Assembly (NCBI RefSeq): GCF_001637225.1
Contig: NZ_LVJI01000006.1
Coordinates: forward strand, 184,034-248,033
Source of the DNA: Paenibacillus antarcticus
GTDB taxonomy: Bacteria > Bacillota > Bacilli > Paenibacillales > Paenibacillaceae
Direction of reading: 5' to 3'
DNA: 64,000 nt
Shown here: in pieces, positions 1-8,301 of the stretch
How the letters are laid out: each line of letters starts with the position of its first letter
Numbering within the stretch: the stretch's first letter is position 1
The notes under the pieces: model-generated
Told to the model about the DNA's origin: nothing
Seen by the model: only the letters and a program-made list of their open reading frames with translations
Database searches by the model: none
Position numbers and translations under genes: made by a program

Positions 1-40
1 GTACAAAAGTGAAAGTACAAACGGACATGGAGGTATACTC

Positions 41-601
41 ATGCTAGAGAACTCTGCCGGATTAGGGCAGCTCATTACAATTTTTATTATGGCGGCAGCT
101 TTAGGGATGGATGCCTTTTCGCTTGGTGTGGGTATTGGTATGAAAGGAATTAGATTGCTACACGTGCTTAGGATTAGTGTAATGATCGGTATATTTCATA
201 TCATCATGCCTTTGTTAGGAATGTTTACGGGACAATACGTGGGATTGCTGTTGGGGAAAGTTACGAGCTATGTCGCCGGTGGGTTATTAATATTACTCGG
301 AAGCCATATGATTCTTAATGCTTTTCGTGGAGGATTTGCCAAACCTGTCAATCATCGTTCTTGGGGGGGGATGATACTCTTCTCACTAAGTGTGAGCATT
401 GATTCCTTTTCAGTAGGCGTTTCTTTGGGGATGTTTAAAAGTGATCTGTTATTAACCATTCTAACCTTCGGGTTCTTCGGTGGGTTAATGTCGATAATGG
501 GTCTGCTACTTGGGCGGAAAGTGAGTCGTAATCTTGGAGACTATGGTGAAGCGCTCGGGGGTGTGGTATTACTAGCATTTGGACTGATGTTTATCATTTG
601 A
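41..601 (+). CDS. mntP: Manganese efflux pump MntP (YwlD)
   Basis: The 186-residue protein is almost entirely hydrophobic, with about six membrane segments arranged as two related halves. Each half carries the MntP signature: a DAFSLG motif around D24 and a DSFSVG motif around D121, the acidic membrane residues expected to handle the metal. MntP family members export Mn(II) across the cytoplasmic membrane. The start is the ATG after a GGAGG box at 29-33. The order mntP-ywlE-rpiB-ywlG-glyA-upp matches the B. subtilis ywl region. Only 40 bases lie upstream, so a yybP-ykoY manganese riboswitch, common before mntP genes, cannot be assessed. Confidence 0.9.
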   Translation: MLENSAGLGQLITIFIMAAALGMDAFSLGVGIGMKGIRLLHVLRISVMIGIFHIIMPLLGMFTGQYVGLLLGKVTSYVAGGLLILLGSHMILNAFRGGFAKPVNHRSWGGMILFSLSVSIDSFSVGVSLGMFKSDLLLTILTFGFFGGLMSIMGLLLGRKVSRNLGDYGEALGGVVLLAFGLMFII

Positions 602-640
602 TACAATATAGAGAAGATTTATATATGGAGGTGGAGAAAC

Positions 641-1219
641 GTGTTGCGTATTTTATTTGTGTGTACAGGGAATACATGTCGTAGCCCGATGGCAGAAGCT
701 ATTCTCCGGAAATCAGCTAAAGAGCGTGGTTTGCAACTTGAGGTGCAGTCTGCTGGTGTTGCTGCTAGCCAAGGTGCACCTATCTCTAGACATACCGAAG
801 CGGTATTACGTGATCATAATATAGATGACAAGATAACTTCACAGTCACTCAGATTGGATATCGTACGTGAGAGTGATCTGATTCTTACATTAACACAAGC
901 GCATAAACAACATGTTATTAGGAATTTCCCCGAAGTTGTGGGGAGAATCTATACATTGAAAGAATATGCTGAGGATGACAAAGAGGTACTTCAAGACCTA
1001 GCGGAGATGGATACCCTATATGCAGCTTGGGCTATGGACAAAGCTTTGGGTAAACCTATGGAGAACAGGGAACGGATGATTGAGCTCCAGCAACGCATTC
1101 CAAGTTTTGATATATCAGATCCATTTGGTGGATCGCGTGAAGATTATGAATTAGCAGCAGCAGAAATACGTACAGCGATTGATCGGTTCTTAGTAAAGTT
1201 AGAAGTGAATCCTAACTAA
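641..1219 (+). CDS. ywlE: Low-molecular-weight phosphatase, probable protein arginine phosphatase YwlE
   Basis: The N-terminal P-loop CTGNTCRS holds the nucleophile C8 and the phosphate-binding R14, and the DP motif near D160 supplies the general acid of the LMW-PTP fold. Thr at position 12 in the loop is the residue that distinguishes B. subtilis YwlE (phosphoarginine) from tyrosine phosphatases, so arginine phosphatase activity opposing McsB is likely. At 192 residues it is about 40 longer than B. subtilis YwlE; the extra length is a charged insert around residues 115-155. The start is GTG at 641 after AGGTGG at 629-634; TTG at 644 is an alternative. It lies 39 bases after mntP. Confidence 0.85.
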   Translation: MLRILFVCTGNTCRSPMAEAILRKSAKERGLQLEVQSAGVAASQGAPISRHTEAVLRDHNIDDKITSQSLRLDIVRESDLILTLTQAHKQHVIRNFPEVVGRIYTLKEYAEDDKEVLQDLAEMDTLYAAWAMDKALGKPMENRERMIELQQRIPSFDISDPFGGSREDYELAAAEIRTAIDRFLVKLEVNPN

Positions 1220-1270
1220 ATGACCGTTGCATTTCATCGGCGTTTGTTTTATCATGAACTTAGAAGAATC

Positions 1271-1346
1271 GGTTCCGATGTAACTGGCGACGCTGTGGGA
1301 TTAACCACGATGGAGCATCGGAATATACGGCCGGTCGCCTGGGCAC
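1271..1346 (+). promoter_or_regulatory. ZTP (pfl-type) riboswitch aptamer
   Basis: The leader shows the pfl/ZTP aptamer layout. P1 is formed by TTCCGATG (1273-1280) and CATCGGAA (1316-1323). The conserved ACTGGCGA lies at 1283-1290, followed by a P2 hairpin GTGG/CCAC. The 3' domain carries the hallmark CGCCTGGGCA (1336-1345), whose TCGCC can pair with GGCGA of the first domain to form the pseudoknot. The aptamer is followed at once by an intrinsic terminator and then rpiB. Known ZTP riboswitches sense ZMP/ZTP, which builds up when 10-formyl-tetrahydrofolate runs short, and they control one-carbon genes including glyA, the third gene here. Confidence 0.9.
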
Positions 1347-1386
1347 AAGAGCAATTCTACGGAATACCGTAGACTGCTCTTTTTTC
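1347..1386 (+). terminator. Riboswitch expression-platform terminator
   Basis: AGAGCA (1348-1353) pairs with TGCTCT (1375-1380), and within it TCTACGG (1356-1362) pairs with CCGTAGA (1367-1373). A run of Ts follows from 1380. The stem starts two bases after the CTGGGCA of the aptamer, so ligand-stabilised folding could interfere with terminator formation, which is the usual ON-switch arrangement of this class. A TATAAT at 1406-1411 downstream could be a -10 box but has no good -35. Confidence 0.85.
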
Positions 1387-1453
1387 GTCTTTTGGCCATT
1401 TGAGGTATAATGGTACAAGACAAAAGAGGAATAATTAGGAGGTTTTTCGACAG

Positions 1454-1909
1454 ATGAGAATTGCTTTAGGAACAGATCACGGTGGTATTCGTTTGAAACA
1501 AGACATCATGAATGTAATTGAGAAATTAGGGCATGTCGTTGTAGATGTAGGGTGCGATTGCTCGGATGCTGTTGACTACCCGGATTATGCTCTTCCTGTT
1601 TGTGAACAGGTTATATCGGGTGAAGCAGACAGAGGAATATTAGTGTGCGGGACGGGTATCGGTATGAGTATTGCCGCTAATAAGGTTCCTGGCATTCGAT
1701 GTGCACTGGTTCACGATACATTCTCAGCTAAGGCAACAAGAGAACATAATGATACGAATGTACTCGCACTTGGAGAACGTGTCATTGGGCCTGGCTTAGC
1801 TTGTGAGATCGTCAAAGAATGGCTTGTTACAGAGTTCAGTGGAGAAGAGCGCCATGTCAACCGTGTGAACAAAATCAAGCAAATTGAAGATCGGTATACG
1901 CAAGTCTAA
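1454..1909 (+). CDS. rpiB: Ribose-5-phosphate isomerase B
   Basis: The 151-residue protein belongs to the RpiB/LacAB family. The GTDHGG motif near the N-terminus and the active-site loop CGTGIGMSIAANK with catalytic C65 are intact. RpiB interconverts ribulose 5-phosphate and ribose 5-phosphate in the cytoplasm, feeding PRPP and purine synthesis. The start is the ATG 15 bases after TTAGGAGG (1436-1443). It is the first gene after the ZTP riboswitch, so its product (a purine precursor) and GlyA (one-carbon units) would respond together to ZMP/ZTP. The gene ends 13 bases before ywlG. Confidence 0.93.
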   Translation: MRIALGTDHGGIRLKQDIMNVIEKLGHVVVDVGCDCSDAVDYPDYALPVCEQVISGEADRGILVCGTGIGMSIAANKVPGIRCALVHDTFSAKATREHNDTNVLALGERVIGPGLACEIVKEWLVTEFSGEERHVNRVNKIKQIEDRYTQV

Positions 1910-1922
1910 GGAGGGTTTCTGC

Positions 1923-2531
1923 ATGGAAGAAAGTTCGATGACAGCATGTACTTCACTTAAACAACAAGTAGCGGCTGTACTACGTGAAATTGTTGAGGTC
2001 GCTCATCTCGGTGCTGGGAAATTACTCGTGGTAGGTACGAGTACCAGTGAAGTAGCAGGTAGCCGTATAGGCACGGCAGGGGCATTAGAAGTAGCGAACG
2101 AATTACTTCTTGGTATCGAAGAGATTCGAGAAGAGTTTGGATTCCATGTTGTGTTTCAATGCTGCGAGCATTTGAACAGGTCGTTAGTGATAGAGCGAAC
2201 ACTTTTGGAAGAACTACGCTTGACCGAAGTAGCCGCGATTCCCTATCCTACAGCGGGTGGATCAATGGCCTCTGCTGCGTATCGGAATATGTCGGATCCT
2301 TGCCTTGCAGAAAGTGTGGAAGCACACGCTGGAATCGACATCGGTGAGACCATGATTGGCATGCATCTACGGCATGTAGCAGTACCCTTTCGCCCGAGTA
2401 TTCGGTATATAGGACAGGCACGCGTGAATGCAGCCTATACACGTCCGAAGCTGATTGGCGGCGAACGGGCGCAATATCAATTGGAAGATGACTCTTCCAT
2501 ACAGCAAGGCAATTCTCATACTTGTGATTAA
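1923..2531 (+). CDS. ywlG: YwlG family protein (TIGR01440), function unknown
   Basis: The 202-residue protein belongs to the TIGR01440/DUF436 family (B. subtilis YwlG). Family features visible are the GTSTSEV stretch near residue 40, the CCEHLNRSLVIE block around residues 67-78, and a conserved C-terminal part rich in Gly and Arg. The biochemical role is not established. I chose ATG 1923 because AAGGAGGG at 1909-1916 is well placed; the open frame extends upstream into rpiB without a better signal. It sits between rpiB and glyA, as in B. subtilis, which suggests a link to sugar-phosphate or one-carbon metabolism, but this is only context. Confidence 0.85.
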   Translation: MEESSMTACTSLKQQVAAVLREIVEVAHLGAGKLLVVGTSTSEVAGSRIGTAGALEVANELLLGIEEIREEFGFHVVFQCCEHLNRSLVIERTLLEELRLTEVAAIPYPTAGGSMASAAYRNMSDPCLAESVEAHAGIDIGETMIGMHLRHVAVPFRPSIRYIGQARVNAAYTRPKLIGGERAQYQLEDDSSIQQGNSHTCD

Positions 2532-2628
2532 CTATAAAAATGCAGTGACGAGTAAAGTTTTAAGAAAGAAACGGCTCTAAGTCGTAACTATTGCTTGCCT
2601 AATTATGGGGTATGCATGAAGTAGCGAA

Positions 2629-2690
2629 GGTGACGGAATTGTCTTGTAGAAGCGAAGTGTTCGCCTACAGGGTTTCCGTAGCGGTCATCC
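2629..2690 (+). ncRNA. Structured leader candidate upstream of glyA
   Basis: The ywlG-glyA gap (2532-2762) contains a long stacked hairpin. Going inward, GG/CC and TGAC (2631-2634) pair with GTCA (2684-2687), GGAA (2635-2638) with TTCC (2674-2677), TGTAG (2645-2649) with CTACA (2665-2669), and GCGAA (2652-2656) with TTCGC (2660-2664) around a GTG loop. Internal loops and a bulge separate the helices. No T-run follows, so it is not an intrinsic terminator. I do not recognise it as a known riboswitch. It could be a regulatory leader, an RNA processing site or a small RNA. Confidence 0.4.
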
Positions 2691-2762
2691 TACACGAATA
2701 TTTGATAAGCACGTGTGTGGTCAGTAACTTTATTACTAAAAACTATTAGGAGGAACATTATC

Positions 2763-4010
2763 ATGGAACAATTACGTAATTATGACCCAGCAGTACTAGA
2801 GGCTATGAACCTAGAGCTTAAACGTCAACGCAATAATATCGAACTTATCGCTTCAGAGAATATTGTAAGCGAAGCAGTTATGGAAGCAATGGGATCCGTT
2901 CTAACGAACAAATATGCAGAAGGATATCCAGGTAAAAGATATTATGGCGGTTGTGAACACGTCGATATCGTAGAAGACATCGCTCGTGATCGTGCGAAAG
3001 AATTGTTTGGTGCTGAGCATGTTAACTTGCAGCCGCATTCCGGTGCACAGGCGAATATGGCAGTCTATCTTGCAGCTCTTAAACCTGGGGATACTGTCCT
3101 TGGTATGAACCTTGCTCATGGTGGTCACTTAACACACGGAAGTCCTGTTAATGCTTCGGGTCTACTTTATAACTTTGTTCCTTATGGTGTTCAAGAAGAT
3201 ACTTTCCTAATTGATTATGATGAAGTTCGTAAATTAGCATTCAAGCACCGTCCTCGTTTACTTGTAGCGGGTGCAAGTGCATACCCTCGTACCATTGACT
3301 TTGAAGCTCTTGCGTCCATTGCTAATGATGTAGGTGCGCTATTCATGGTAGACATGGCTCATATCGCGGGATTAGTTGCTGGAGGGGTTCATCCGAGTCC
3401 AGTGCCACACGCACACTTTGTAACAACGACAACGCACAAAACACTTCGTGGTCCTCGCGGAGGAATGATTATCTGTAAGCAACCGTGGGCACAAGCAATT
3501 GACAAGGCAGTATTCCCGGGATCACAGGGTGGACCATTAATGCATGTTATCGCTTCTAAAGCTGTAGCACTTAAGGAAGCATTGGACCCATCATTTAAGA
3601 TTTATGCGCAGAACGTTGTTAAGAATGCTCAAGTGCTGGCTGAGACGCTAATTAGTGAAGGATTGAATATCGTTTCAGGTGGTACGGATAACCACTTGAT
3701 GTTAATTGATACACGTAGTGTGAATATTACGGGTAAATTGGCAGAGAAGGTACTAGATTCAATCGGTATTACTGTAAATAAGAATGCCATTCCGTTTGAC
3801 CCAACAAGCCCGTTCGTAACGAGTGGTATCCGTCTGGGTACTCCTGCTGCAACATCACGTGGCATGGATGAGAAGGCTATGGTTGAAATTGGGAAGATCA
3901 TTGCTCTAACGCTTAAGAACCCAGATGACGAAGCGGTACTAGCTCAAGCTGCTTTACGTGTAACTGAATTAACGGATCAATACCCGCTATATTCCGATTT
4001 GAAATACTAA
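2763..4010 (+). CDS. glyA: Serine hydroxymethyltransferase
   Basis: The 415-residue protein has the usual length for bacterial SHMT. The PLP-binding lysine K226 lies in the [14 protein letters not shown] motif, and the N-terminal SENIVS and YPGKRYYGG stretches are conserved. It converts serine and tetrahydrofolate to glycine and 5,10-methylene-THF, the main source of one-carbon units. ATG 2763 follows TTAGGAGG at 2746-2753 and gives the family start MEQLRNYDP; the open frame upstream is not used. As the last gene of the riboswitch-led set, its ZTP control is metabolically sensible, since ZTP signals lack of formyl-THF. Confidence 0.97.
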   Translation: MEQLRNYDPAVLEAMNLELKRQRNNIELIASENIVSEAVMEAMGSVLTNKYAEGYPGKRYYGGCEHVDIVEDIARDRAKELFGAEHVNLQPHSGAQANMAVYLAALKPGDTVLGMNLAHGGHLTHGSPVNASGLLYNFVPYGVQEDTFLIDYDEVRKLAFKHRPRLLVAGASAYPRTIDFEALASIANDVGALFMVDMAHIAGLVAGGVHPSPVPHAHFVTTTTHKTLRGPRGGMIICKQPWAQAIDKAVFPGSQGGPLMHVIASKAVALKEALDPSFKIYAQNVVKNAQVLAETLISEGLNIVSGGTDNHLMLIDTRSVNITGKLAEKVLDSIGITVNKNAIPFDPTSPFVTSGIRLGTPAATSRGMDEKAMVEIGKIIALTLKNPDDEAVLAQAALRVTELTDQYPLYSDLKY

Positions 4011-4030
4011 GCGGTACAAAGGATACTTCT

Positions 4031-4063
4031 AAGAACTGGATAGTTTATTCCAGTTCTTTTTTT
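4031..4063 (+). terminator. Intrinsic terminator after glyA
   Basis: AAGAACTGGA (4031-4040) pairs with TCCAGTTCTT (4049-4058), followed by a T-run to 4063. It closes the rpiB-ywlG-glyA unit. The remaining 375 bases before upp show only a weak ATCAGTGTT/AACATTGAT inverted repeat at 4279-4299 and a possible promoter near 4372. Confidence 0.9.
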
Positions 4064-4348
4064 CTTGCAATATTTTATTGAACATAAACGTCAACACATA
4101 ATGCTTCATTTTATGAGAATAAGATGAAACTATGAGGTCAGTAGAACGTAGTTATTAGAATCTGTTTTGAAGTGATGAAGTAAGTTGGGAACCGTATGTG
4201 GGTATATTATAACCGTAGTGTATGAATATCCAATTTCAAGAAAACATGGTGTACAACAATAGCGCGTAATGATACGTTAAATCAGTGTTAAAAACATTGA
4301 TATTCTGAGGTCTTCTCGCCGGTAATTGGTTACTTCGATCTATGTAGG

Positions 4349-4377
4349 TGCAAATTCTTTTCACAGAATGCTATAAT
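4349..4377 (+). promoter_or_regulatory. Possible sigma-A promoter for upp
   Basis: A perfect TATAAT at 4372-4377 lies 62 bases before the upp ATG. The -35 region at the right distance (TGCAAA, 4349-4354) matches poorly, so the promoter is supported mainly by its -10 box and its place downstream of the glyA terminator. Confidence 0.4.
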
Positions 4378-4438
4378 AGACAAGGTTTGAAAGTCAATAA
4401 CAACAATAAGACATATGAATTAACCGGAGGGACTTACC

Positions 4439-5074
4439 ATGGGACAAGGCAAATTGGTGATTTGTGATCACCCTTTGATTCAACACAAGCTTACTTTTAT
4501 TCGTGATGTAGAGACTAACACTAAGGACTTTCGAGAACTTGTTGATGAAGTAGCTACTTTAATGGCATATGAAATTACACGAGATATTCCGCTAGAGACC
4601 GTTACAGTACAGACACCAGTGGCTACAACAGAAAGTCGCGTTATTTCTGGGCGTATGTTAGGACTTGTTCCTATTCTGAGAGCAGGACTTGGCATGTTAG
4701 ATGGCGTACTCAAGTTACTTCCAGCAGCTAAGGTAGGTCACGTCGGACTATTCCGCGATCCTGACACTCTTCAACCTGTAGAATACTATACGAAGTTGCC
4801 AACAGATGTTACGGAACGTGAATTGATTGTTATCGATCCGATGCTTGCAACAGGCGGTTCAGCTATCGCTGCTATTGATGTACTGAAGAAGCGTGGTTGC
4901 ACTCAGATTAAGATGATGAATCTCATTGCAGCACCAGAAGGTGTTAAGGCCGTACACGATGCTCATCCTGATGTAGATATTTATGTAGCGGCATTGGATG
5001 AACGTTTAGATGAACATGGTTATATTATCCCTGGATTAGGGGATGCAGGAGACCGTCTATACGGAACAAAGTAA
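4439..5074 (+). CDS. upp: Uracil phosphoribosyltransferase
   Basis: The 211-residue protein matches UPRTase in length and sequence. It includes the PRPP-binding loop [10 protein letters not shown] at residues 133-142 and the uracil-binding C-terminal stretch ending [13 protein letters not shown]. It salvages uracil by converting it with PRPP to UMP in the cytoplasm. ATG 4439 follows CGGAGGGA at 4426-4433. It follows glyA as in B. subtilis and is probably transcribed separately, because a terminator lies between them. The mnaA start lies only 22 bases after its stop, so the two may be cotranscribed. Confidence 0.96.
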   Translation: MGQGKLVICDHPLIQHKLTFIRDVETNTKDFRELVDEVATLMAYEITRDIPLETVTVQTPVATTESRVISGRMLGLVPILRAGLGMLDGVLKLLPAAKVGHVGLFRDPDTLQPVEYYTKLPTDVTERELIVIDPMLATGGSAIAAIDVLKKRGCTQIKMMNLIAAPEGVKAVHDAHPDVDIYVAALDERLDEHGYIIPGLGDAGDRLYGTK

Positions 5075-5096
5075 GAAAAAGAGGGGGAGTCAATTT

Positions 5097-6254
5097 ATGT
5101 CAAAGATAAAAGTAATGACGATCTTCGGAGTTCGACCTGAAGCAATTAAGATGGCTCCACTCATTCTTGAATTGCAGAAGCACTCTGACAGAATTGAATC
5201 GGTTGTTTGTGTAACAGCACAACATCGTCAAATGTTAGATCAGGTGCTAGAAGTATTTAATATTCACCCTGACTATGATCTGGATATTATGAAGGAAAGT
5301 CAGACGTTAAATGAAATATCAATTCGTGTATTGGCAGGACTTGAGCCTGTTCTCCGCGAAGCTAAGCCTGATATTGTACTTGTTCACGGAGATACACTAA
5401 CGACCTTTCTTGCTAGTTATGCAGCGTTTATGCAACAGATTAAGGTGGGTCATGTAGAAGCAGGATTAAGAACTTGGAATAAGCAATCTCCGTTCCCTGA
5501 AGAGATGAATCGTCAGTTAACAGGAGTTATTGCGGACTTACATTTTTCTCCTACAGATTTGTCTGCAAATAATTTGCTTACTGAAAACAAATCAAAGGCA
5601 AGCATTTATATCACAGGCAATACCGTTACAGATGTGTTTCAATATACTGTACAACCTGATTATCAGCATCCTGTATTGGACTGGGCATCAGGCAAGAGAC
5701 TCATATTGATGACGGCGCATCGTAGAGAATCTCAGGGTGAACCACATCGTAATATCTTCAATGCGGTTAAACGAATTGCTGATGAATTCGAGGATGTAGC
5801 CATTGTATATCCGGTTCATCCAAGTCCAGCTGTGAAGGACCCAGCGCATGAGATTCTAGGGAATCATCCTCGAATTAAACTCATAGAACCGTTGGATGTC
5901 GTTGATTTGCATAATTTTTATCCTCATACTCAATTGATTTTGACTGATTCTGGGGGGCTGCAGGAAGAAGCACCGTCCTATGGTATACCTGTACTTGTGC
6001 TTCGGGATACGACAGAGCGTCCTGAGGGAATCGAAGCAGGAACACTAGAATTGATAGGCACGGATGAAGAGAAGGTATATGAATGGACTAAGCGTTTATT
6101 AACTGATTCTGCGGTGTATGATTCTATGAGTAAGGCTGCCAATCCATACGGTGATGGTAGAGCGTCAGAAAGAATTGTCAATGCGATTCTACATAATTTT
6201 GGATTAGAAAAAGAACGTCCTGAAGAGTTTCACAGAATGTTCACAAAAAAATGA
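5097..6254 (+). CDS. mnaA: UDP-N-acetylglucosamine 2-epimerase (non-hydrolysing)
   Basis: The 385-residue protein is a non-hydrolysing UDP-GlcNAc 2-epimerase. Visible features are the N-terminal GVRPEAIKMAP, D99 in HGDT, E121 in HVEAGLRT, E135 in PFPEEMNR, the TAHRRES motif and the UDP-binding SGGLQEEAP near the C-terminus. It makes UDP-ManNAc. Here that sugar is probably used by TagA (27962) for the wall-polymer linkage unit, and ManNAc is the residue pyruvylated by CsaB. I chose ATG 5097 because GAGGGGG lies at 5081-5087; upstream codons overlap upp. It lies directly before the ATP synthase operon, as in Listeria. Confidence 0.93.
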   Translation: MSKIKVMTIFGVRPEAIKMAPLILELQKHSDRIESVVCVTAQHRQMLDQVLEVFNIHPDYDLDIMKESQTLNEISIRVLAGLEPVLREAKPDIVLVHGDTLTTFLASYAAFMQQIKVGHVEAGLRTWNKQSPFPEEMNRQLTGVIADLHFSPTDLSANNLLTENKSKASIYITGNTVTDVFQYTVQPDYQHPVLDWASGKRLILMTAHRRESQGEPHRNIFNAVKRIADEFEDVAIVYPVHPSPAVKDPAHEILGNHPRIKLIEPLDVVDLHNFYPHTQLILTDSGGLQEEAPSYGIPVLVLRDTTERPEGIEAGTLELIGTDEEKVYEWTKRLLTDSAVYDSMSKAANPYGDGRASERIVNAILHNFGLEKERPEEFHRMFTKK

Positions 6255-6285
6255 GTTCGTGTTATATTTTAATCAATAGAATAGT

Positions 6286-6302
6286 GTACAGTTATACTGT
6301 AC
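6286..6302 (+). repeat. Inverted repeat after mnaA
   Basis: GTACAGT and ACTGTAC form a perfect 7-bp stem with a TAT loop, 32 bases after the mnaA stop. The following GGTTTTCAT is only a weak tail, so this may be an inefficient terminator between mnaA and the atp operon or an operator-like palindrome. Confidence 0.4.
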
Positions 6303-6379
6303 GGTTTTCATAAGGTTTGCTGGATATGCGACATGTATTTCATCGCATTTTCACGCTTTAATGCAATGAAAACGTTTGA

Positions 6380-6409
6380 TTGACAAACTCTTCAGTCATT
6401 CAGTAAAAT
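6380..6409 (+). promoter_or_regulatory. Sigma-A promoter of the ATP synthase operon
   Basis: A perfect TTGACA (6380-6385) is separated by 18 bases from TAAAAT (6404-6409, five of six consensus bases). The expected transcription start falls about ten bases before the atpZ ATG at 6427, so the leader is very short. Confidence 0.72.
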
Positions 6410-6426
6410 AAGTTGGGATTAATGCT

Positions 6427-6660
6427 ATGGACAACCCACAACGTAATGATAATCCTTGGTTTATGGCTCTTTATATTGGAGGAGCTGGAGGCATCCTAGC
6501 TACCTATATTCTCATTGGTTTTTTTACAGCGAGATGGTTGGTAGGTATGGTGGAAGGACCAAGATATTGGATCGCCATTGGTACGATTTCAGGGCTTTTG
6601 TTAGGTTCCTTTCATATTGTCATGTTGATCAAAAAAATGATGGGGGAACAAGATGGATGA
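6427..6660 (+). CDS. atpZ: AtpZ/AtpI family small membrane protein
   Basis: The 77-residue protein has a short charged N-terminus and two hydrophobic segments (about residues 13-38 and 45-67), as in AtpZ proteins encoded ahead of atpI. AtpZ is implicated with AtpI in assembly of the F-type ATP synthase and possibly in Mg or Ca supply. The ATG at 6427 has only a weak ribosome binding site (GTTGGGAT). Its stop codon overlaps the start of atpI by eight bases, implying translational coupling. Family assignment rests on topology and position more than on a strong motif. Confidence 0.75.
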   Translation: MDNPQRNDNPWFMALYIGGAGGILATYILIGFFTARWLVGMVEGPRYWIAIGTISGLLLGSFHIVMLIKKMMGEQDG

Positions 6661-7030
6661 TATAGCTTCCATTGTGAAGGGTGTCACCAGACTGTCATTG
6701 GTCATTATGGCAGGATTGTTGTTGGGGTGGGCCCTTCATCCGGAAACCAGAATTTATACGCTGGGTATGGTCTTAGGATTGGTAGGAGGTCTGGTAAGTG
6801 TTCGCCATCTAGGGTCTAAAACCCGGAAAGTGGCACGTGCCGTTGCGACCCAAGAGTCGAGAGCATTTAGCTTAGGCTTTATAAGCCGAATTAGTTTCGC
6901 TATTCTAGTTGTGATGTTCTCAGTGAAAATCGAACATTTTTCACTTGAACTAACCATTGCTGGACTCTTCCTACCACAGCTTTTGACCATTCCTGTAGGT
7001 ATATATTTGAGTGTGAAAAAAGAGATTTAA
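6653..7030 (+). CDS. atpI: ATP synthase subunit I (AtpI)
   Basis: The 125-residue protein has four predicted membrane segments and the AtpI-like layout of two hydrophobic pairs separated by a basic loop around residues 53-68. AtpI assists assembly of the c-ring in several bacteria and is encoded first in many atp operons. The ATG lies inside the end of atpZ after GGGGGAACAAG. It precedes atpB by 31 bases. Sequence conservation in this family is weak, so the name relies partly on its invariant place in the operon. Confidence 0.82.
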   Translation: MDDIASIVKGVTRLSLVIMAGLLLGWALHPETRIYTLGMVLGLVGGLVSVRHLGSKTRKVARAVATQESRAFSLGFISRISFAILVVMFSVKIEHFSLELTIAGLFLPQLLTIPVGIYLSVKKEI

Positions 7031-7061
7031 TATATTAAGCGAAAGGAGGAAATACATTTCA

Positions 7062-7823
7062 ATGCATGAACATCCGATTATCCATGTGGGTGGGCTGAGT
7101 CTCGATCTATCCGCTATTTTTATGCTGTTGGTGAGTATGATTGTTGTATTCGTGTTCGTTAGGGTCTGCGTTAGTAATCTATCAGTAGAAAACCCTTCCA
7201 AGCTACAGAATTTCATGGAATGGGTTGTGGAATTTGTTCAAGGTCTAATTGGAAGCGCGATGGACTTGAAGAAGGGTAAGCAGTATGTTTCATTAGGGCT
7301 TACGCTTATTCTGTTCATTTTTGTTTCTAACTTGTTGGGACTACCGTTTTCTATCATTACCGAAGCACACGGTCCTACTGAAATCTTTGGTTACGTTATT
7401 GAAGCCACAAGAAATTTAGGTGCTGGCGAACATGCTGAGATTCTTTGGTGGAAATCACCAACTGCAGACATTAACATGACTGCTGGTCTTGCAATCGTTA
7501 TCTTTATCTTAATGAACTATCTTGGGCTAAAGAACAACCGCAAACATTATTTGAAACACTATATCGAACCGTTTCCAATTTTCCTTCCATTGAATATTAT
7601 TGAGAACTTAGCTAAGCCAATTGCGCTTGCAATCCGGTTATTCGCTAACATATTCGCTGGGGAAGTATTGATTACCGTTATCCTGAAGTTAGGTATTATA
7701 GGGATTCCGTTTCTCGCGGTTTGGCAAGGGTTCAGTATATTTGTAGGTGCATTACAAGCCTTCATATTTGTAATTCTGAGTATGGTATACATCGCTCAAA
7801 CAACGATTCATGAAGAACATTAA
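7062..7823 (+). CDS. atpB: F0F1 ATP synthase subunit a
   Basis: The 253-residue membrane protein has the subunit a signature. Essential R192 is in the stretch ALAIRLFANIFAGE, which faces the c-ring glutamate, and a C-terminal helix ends IAQTTIHEEH. Subunit a forms the two proton half-channels of F0. The ATG at 7062 follows GAAAGGAGGAA (7040-7050). It is in order with atpI upstream and atpE downstream. A 99-base gap before atpE carries a separate strong ribosome binding site for the c subunit. Confidence 0.96.
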   Translation: MHEHPIIHVGGLSLDLSAIFMLLVSMIVVFVFVRVCVSNLSVENPSKLQNFMEWVVEFVQGLIGSAMDLKKGKQYVSLGLTLILFIFVSNLLGLPFSIITEAHGPTEIFGYVIEATRNLGAGEHAEILWWKSPTADINMTAGLAIVIFILMNYLGLKNNRKHYLKHYIEPFPIFLPLNIIENLAKPIALAIRLFANIFAGEVLITVILKLGIIGIPFLAVWQGFSIFVGALQAFIFVILSMVYIAQTTIHEEH

Positions 7824-7856
7824 TTAACTTCAGCGAACAGATTCAATATATATTGA

Positions 7857-8135
<279 letters not shown>

Positions 8136-8147
8136 ATAATATTGATT

Positions 8148-8175
8148 GGCGGGGATGGCCGATGCCATCCACGCC
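8148..8175 (+). repeat. Stable intercistronic hairpin after atpE
   Basis: GGCG (8148-8151) pairs with CGCC (8172-8175), and GGATGGC (8153-8159) with GCCATCC (8164-8170), around a CGAT loop with one G/A mismatch. The stem begins 12 bases after the atpE stop. The following TTCGTTTTGTTC is not a clean T-run, so it is more likely an mRNA-stabilising or processing structure than a full terminator. Two smaller hairpins follow before atpF: TAAACGC/GCGTTTA and GCAC-TTC-GTGC (about 8272-8282). Confidence 0.65.
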
Positions 8176-8301
8176 TTCGTTTTGTTCAAATTACCAGTAG
8201 ATATAAACTTATTTAATATTTACTGACGTTTTATAAGTAAACGCAGAACGCGTTTATGCTTGGTAATTCGCACTTCGTGCTAACAGAAAGGAGTGACTTC
8301 A

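Noticed and set aside
2532..2762. T-box or glycine riboswitch before glyA
   Set aside because: Neither the T-box sequence TGGNACCGCG nor the glycine aptamer core was found; the structure there is unassigned.
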